A stretch of 64,000 bases of DNA from Lepidodermella squamata (Eukaryota; Gastrotricha), in contig JBLDXI010000043.1 of assembly GCA_047495785.1 (NCBI GenBank), forward strand, positions 434,001-498,000, written 5' to 3'. Within the stretch, counting starts at the first letter, position 1. The number at the start of each line of letters is the position of its first letter. A program made the position numbers and the translations under genes. The notes under the pieces were generated by a model. It was not told where the DNA came from. It did not search any database and saw only the letters and a program-made list of their open reading frames with translations. Shown piece after piece: positions 59,726 through 64,000 of this stretch.

Positions 59726-62700
59726 TTAACGACCCGATGGCGTGGTGGCGCGGGCAGCCGACGTGCCGCGGGCCTGCAGGCGCAGCTTGGCAACGGACTG
59801 CTCAGCCTGGTCGGCGCGCTCGGTCGACTCCTCGAGCTCGGCCTGCACCTTGCGGTACTTGGCCAGGTTGACGGCGGCGAGTTCCTCCGCCTCCTCCACC
59901 TGCCGCTTGTACACCTTCAGTTTCTGCTGCAGCTGCCCGACCATGTCCTGGAGGCGGGCCTGCGACTTGTGCTCCTCCTCGGCCTGCAGGATGACCTCCT
60001 TCAGGCGCTGCTCGGCGCGACGGGCCACCTTGGCCGTCTCCTGGTGGGCGCGCTGTTCGGCGTCCAGCTCGGCCTCGACCTCGCGGATGCGCTGCTCGAC
60101 CTTGGCCAACTGGCGCTTGCCGCCCTTCATCGCCGAAGCCTCGGCTTCGTCGACACGGGCCTGCATCTCCTTGACCTGGCCCTCGAGCTGCTTGCGCAGG
60201 CGCTCGATCTGCTGGCTGTGCTCCTGCTCGGCGCGCAGCTCGTCGGCGAGACGCGCGGCTTCGGCCTGGGCACGCTTCGACTTCTCCTCGTTCGACTTCA
60301 GCTCGTTGATGGCATCATCCAGATCGCTCTGAAAAATTTAGATAGAAATTATCATCGATTTTAGTGATTGATTGATTATCGATTATCGATTCAAACGAAT
60401 GATTGGTATTCAATTATAAGTAATTCAATCAATTTCAATGAAGGATTGATTTTTATATTGAGTATCGATAGTCGATTTTCGAGGCCAATTATCGATTATC
60501 GATTTTGGTGATTGATCATCAATTATGAATTTTAGCAGTTCATTATCAATTATCGATTTTGTTGATTGATTATCGATTATCGATTTTGGTTGATTACAAA
60601 TTGTATATTGTAATTGTATATCAAACTTACGCTGAGCGCCTGGAGGTCGGCATCCATCTTGCGCTTGGCGCTGGCCAGTTGGCTGTTCTGCGACTGCAGT
60701 TCAGAGACGCGTTCGGCGGCTTCGTGCAGTTCGCTCTCGGCCGACTTGCGGACGCGCTCGGACTGTTCGAGAGCGGCGCGCAGCTCCTCGACCTCGCCGT
60801 GAACACCGGCGGTGCGGCGCTCAATGGCGGCCAGTTGTTCGCGCAGCTCGTCACGCTGGCGCGACTCCTCGTCAACACGAGCCTGCAGCTCGGAGACCTG
60901 CTGCTGGAAGCTGGAAAAGCCGAAAAAATCGATTAAAATCGATATAAGAAAATATCAACAAATCTTACCGCTTGGAGTTCTTCTCCAAGTCGGCACGAGC
61001 ACGGTTCGAGGCATCGAGGGCGACCTCGAGCTCGTTGACGTCGGCCTCGAGCTTCTTCTTCGACTTGAGGGCGTCGTTCTTGGAGCGCGACTCGGCCTCG
61101 AGGCTGGCCTGCAGCGATTCGAGCATGCGCTGCATGTTCTTGCGGCCCATCTCGTTCTCCTCCTCCTTCTCGGCGATGCGCTTCTCGACATCGCTGCGCA
61201 CCTGCGACAGCTCGATCTGCAGACGCTGCTGCTTGGCAGTTTCGTTCTCGATGGCGGCTTCAGCCTCCTCGAGAGCGGCCTGCAGTTCTTGCTTCTCGAC
61301 TTCGAGACGACGGCGAGTTTTCTCGACCTCGTGAACAGACTTGCCACCTTCCGAAAGTTGGTCCATCAGTTCGCGGATCTCATCTGCAAAAAAATATTTG
61401 CATAAATTTGCATAAATTTGCATAATTAGTCAAATTTGCACGAATTATCGAAATATTCATGAATTATAGAAATTTGCATAATTATGCATAAATGTGAAAA
61501 TTTGCATAAATTATCCAAATTTGCATAAATTTGCATAAATCTCGAAAATTCAGAATTGTTCAATTTTCAAGTTATTTTGAATGTTTTTATCAAATTACCT
61601 GAGAGGTTTTTATTCTCGCGGCGAAGTCCCTCTTGAACGTCATGAGACTCTTCGAACTGTGCCTTGAGTTTGTACAACTCGGCCGAAAATCCGCGCGATT
61701 CACGGTGGGCCTGTTCCAAGTCAGCGTTCAAGCCGTCGATCTTAGCCTGGTACTCGGCGATGATCTTGTCCATCTGCTTCTGCTTCTTCTCCGTCTGCGA
61801 GGCGAGCGACTGCGCGCGCTCGGCTTCGACGGTCACGTCCTCGAGTTCAGCCTGCAGCTTGTGCTTCTGCTTCTCGAGCGTCGCGACCTTCGACAGGGCC
61901 GATTCGATCTGGGCCTCGGCTTCCTGCAGTTTGGCCTGGAACTTGCGCTTGACGTCATCGCTAGGTTCGCCAGAGCCGAATTCACCAGCAGCGGCGCGGG
62001 CCTGCGATTTGAAAAAAATCAAAAATCTATCAAAATATTGAAATTTCGAATTACCTTCAGCTGCTGCATCTCCTGGGTAGCCTTAGCAAGGGCGCGTTGC
62101 AAGTTGGCCTTGGACTCAGCCTCCTCCTCGAACTGCTCGCGAGCACGCTCGAGGTCGGCGGCCAAGTTGCGGGCCTCAGCCTGGAACTTGGCGCGGCCGC
62201 GGGCTTCCTCGTCGAGGTTGCGCTTGGCCTCATCCAGCTGAGAGGCGAGCTGCTGCTTGGCCTTGGCCAAGCCGTTGAGTTGAGACTCGGCTTCCTCCAA
62301 CTGGCGCTGCAGATCCGCACCTTCCTGGCCGGCGCGGGCGCGTTGGCCTAAGTAGAACAAAATCATAATTAGATCATATTTATAAAATTTTAGAAAATTT
62401 CAGAAAGTTTTAAAAATTTAAGAAAATCCTCTTATTATTCATGAGATAGCGTGCCGATTTTCAAAAATCTTCATAATTCAAATGTAAAATTTCAACATTT
62501 TAGTGAATAAATAGATCAAAATTTGATCACTAAATGGCTGATTTCAGCATTCGGCTGACGAATTTTTACCTTGAAGATCGGCAGCAACGCGAGCGGCCTC
62601 GTCGAGCTTGGCCTGCAGGTCGCCGTTCTGACCCTCGAGCTGCTTGATGACCTTTTCGGCGTTGGCCTTGGCCTTGGACAGGACCTCCAGCTGGCCGTGA

Positions 62701-64000
62701 AGATCGTCGACCTCAGACTTGAGCTGGGCCTTCTCCTTCTCGACCTTCTGGCGGTTCTTGTTCGCGGCATCAACAGCCTCGGTCAACTCGTTGACAGCGT
62801 CCTGGTTCTTCTTACGAAGAGCGGCCAGGGCCTGTTCGCTCTGCAGGCGCTGCTCGTCGGCGTCGTGGCGCAGCTTGGCGAGTTCCTGCTCGCGGCGCTT
62901 GTTCAGGTCGGCCTGGGCAGCAGTGGCACCGCCGGCCTCGTCCAAACGCACGCTCAGGTCCTCGAGTTCGCGCTGCAGTTCGGCGCGCTGCTTCTCGACC
63001 TGATTTTAATCGAAAAAAATTATATTAAACAATCATCATTTTCATCGATTTCACATTTCAATCAAAAGCAATTTAGTCGGAGACAAATTTGCAATATTCG
63101 CGAAAAACGCCTTTGCGAACAATCAGCATTAGTGCGCGCGCATTCAATAAAATCACTTCAGTGCGCACGCTCATTACGCGCGTAATAATTGCCGCGCACT
63201 CTCATTGGTCGCAATAAGTGCGCGCACAAACGAATAGCAATAAAACTAGCAAATTTAATGAGTCCGCGCACTAATGCCACGAAATTGAGCATAAATGAAT
63301 ATGCAAATTGAGCGCGCAGAATAATACGCTGAATAACTTTATTAATGGGGCTGATTTATGGGGAGTTGCAGTGATCGCGGTCTTCTGGACTTTTTGTTAT
63401 GAGAGTGTGATAAGTTACCTTGACGCGGTTGCCGCGCTCAGCCTCGAGTTCTTCCTCGAGCTCGTCGATGCGGCGCTGCTGGTCCTTGATCTTCTTCTGC
63501 AGCTGCGCGATGAGCGAGGCGTCCTCCTCGAGCTTTCCGTTCAAGTTGTTAATGTCGCCGTCACGCTTGCGAACGACGTCCTCGAGCTCGTGGCGCACGC
63601 GCTCCAGCTCGGCGACGGCGTCCTGGGTGACCTTGAGGTCGCCCTCCAGCTTGCGCTTCGCCTTCTCAACATCGCCGCGGATCTTCTTCTCGCGGTTCAG
63701 GTTCTCTTCCAGCTCGTCGAGGGCAGCCTCCAACTTCTGCTTGGTCTTGCCAAGTTGGCTAACCTAAAATAACGAAAAGACAGAAATGAGAATTTTTCAT
63801 TTTCATTCAAAAAACGTAAAAAAATTGAATTTTAAATTTAAAAAAATTTCTGAAATTGTGTGAAAATCTTAAAAATGCTTACCTTGTCCTCTTCGGCCTG
63901 GAGATCGGACTGGGTCTTCTTGAGGTTCTCCTCGAGCGACTTCTTCTCCTTGGACAGCTTGGCAACCGCCTGGTCCTGGCCGGCGAGGTCGTCCTGCAGC
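59726..64000 (-). CDS. Mhc: muscle-type myosin II heavy chain, C-terminal rod (partial, 5' end outside window)
   Basis: Eight exons on the minus strand: 64000(partial)-63883, 63763-63419, 62999-62570, 62347-62055, 62001-61599, 61383-60969, 60910-60631, 60328-59726; about 961 aa of continuous alpha-helical coiled coil. Diagnostic myosin-II rod sequences include VSQLGKTKQKLEAALDELEE, NKNLSDEIRELMDQL and EIRELMDQLSEGGKSVHEVE, and Lys/Glu-rich heptads run throughout. It ends in a short non-helical tailpiece, RGTSAARATTPSGR. The motor domain, neck and most of S2 lie beyond 64000. Myosin II rods assemble thick filaments in muscle; the numerous introns resemble protostome muscle myosin genes. Coding GC content is clearly above the introns (strong C/G third positions), as expected for high expression. 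No alternative exons are visible in this part. An octamer-rich minisatellite and ATCGAT-rich repeats occupy two introns. Confidence 0.95.
60355..60600. repeat. GATTATCGATT-type intronic minisatellite
   Basis: Imperfect tandem GATTATCGATT and TGATTGATTATCGA units fill most of a 302-nt myosin intron. Low complexity; no function inferred. Confidence 0.65.
61394..61538. repeat. ATTTGCATAA minisatellite in a myosin intron
   Basis: Seven exact ATTTGCAT octamers plus degenerate copies in about 145 bp of a 215-nt intron. ATTTGCAT is the consensus POU/Oct octamer. It could be a simple minisatellite or a binding-site cluster. Confidence 0.7.
63119..63235. repeat. GCGCGC-rich intronic stretch
   Basis: Repeated TGCGCGCGCA, GTGCGCACGC and TAATGCGCG-like units in the 419-nt myosin intron, with CATTGGTCGCAATAAG resembling the interior of the MULE-type MITE arms (CTATTGGTTGG, TTGCGCAACAA). 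No paired ends were found, so it is only tentatively repeat-derived. Confidence 0.35.

Noticed and set aside
59742-60364. Long plus-strand open frames opposite the myosin exons
   Set aside because: They are antisense shadows of GC-rich coiled-coil coding sequence; the minus-strand frame gives continuous myosin rod across eight exons.
1-64000. Bacterial-type systems: operons, CRISPR arrays, phage or integrons
   Set aside because: No spaced direct-repeat arrays and no ribosome-binding sites or operon spacing; intron-rich animal genes occupy the window.

Overview
This is eukaryotic, almost certainly metazoan, nuclear DNA. Genes are split by GT-AG introns, many only 40-150 nt, and exons are GC-richer than the AT-rich introns and spacers. 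The protein families are animal ones: muscle-type myosin II rod, polycystin-1/LOV-1-like receptor-channel, astacin-EGF-CUB, CCP/sushi serine protease and NEK kinases. The myosin rod reads as protostome-like and the genome is compact (tardigrade, nematode or similar scale), but I cannot fix the phylum from the sequence alone.

Layout. Bases 1 to about 43,100 (+ strand) are a segmentally duplicated cluster of three extracellular gene families. Family AST is a secreted protein with an astacin fold whose zinc motif is destroyed, followed by EGF, CUB, TSP1-like and Cys-rich parts. It has two intact copies (3202-6428, 12432-16331) and one exon-only relic (23864-24438). Family ANK is a signal-peptide protein with ankyrin repeats, short helical microexon repeats, one EGF module and more ankyrin repeats. 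It has the tail of one copy (1-45), a 5' stub (7364-7618), a frameshifted copy (7951-11252) and an intact copy (25353-30176). Family PKD is a polycystin-1-like protein, with one full gene (30923-42921, about 3241 aa), one internally deleted and truncated copy (17827-22904, about 590 aa) and one rubble copy (45541-46910). The recurring order AST-ANK and (AST or ANK)-PKD suggests an ancestral AST-ANK-PKD unit.

Bases 43,618-55,318 carry three NEK-like kinases on the minus strand: a pseudogene, an intact 379-aa kinase, and an intact 553-aa kinase with C-terminal ankyrin repeats. A trypsin-like protease with three CCP domains (50496-52276, + strand) lies between the two intact kinases. Bases 55,319-59,140 appear empty. 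The window ends inside the rod of a myosin heavy chain on the minus strand (59726 to beyond 64000).

Mobile DNA is young and readable: four inverted-repeat MITEs with target duplications visible for three, a MULE remnant, a retroelement tail with a 14-bp duplication, a foldback in a kinase exon, and a 39-bp in-frame palindromic insertion in the channel end of the full polycystin gene.

The most interesting content is (i) a duplicated family of catalytically dead astacins, (ii) a family of apparently secreted ankyrin-EGF-ankyrin proteins, and (iii) a soluble, truncated polycystin ectodomain, all co-duplicated in one cluster. Exon models were built by hand from splice motifs, frame continuity and comparison between paralogues; RNA evidence would be decisive.
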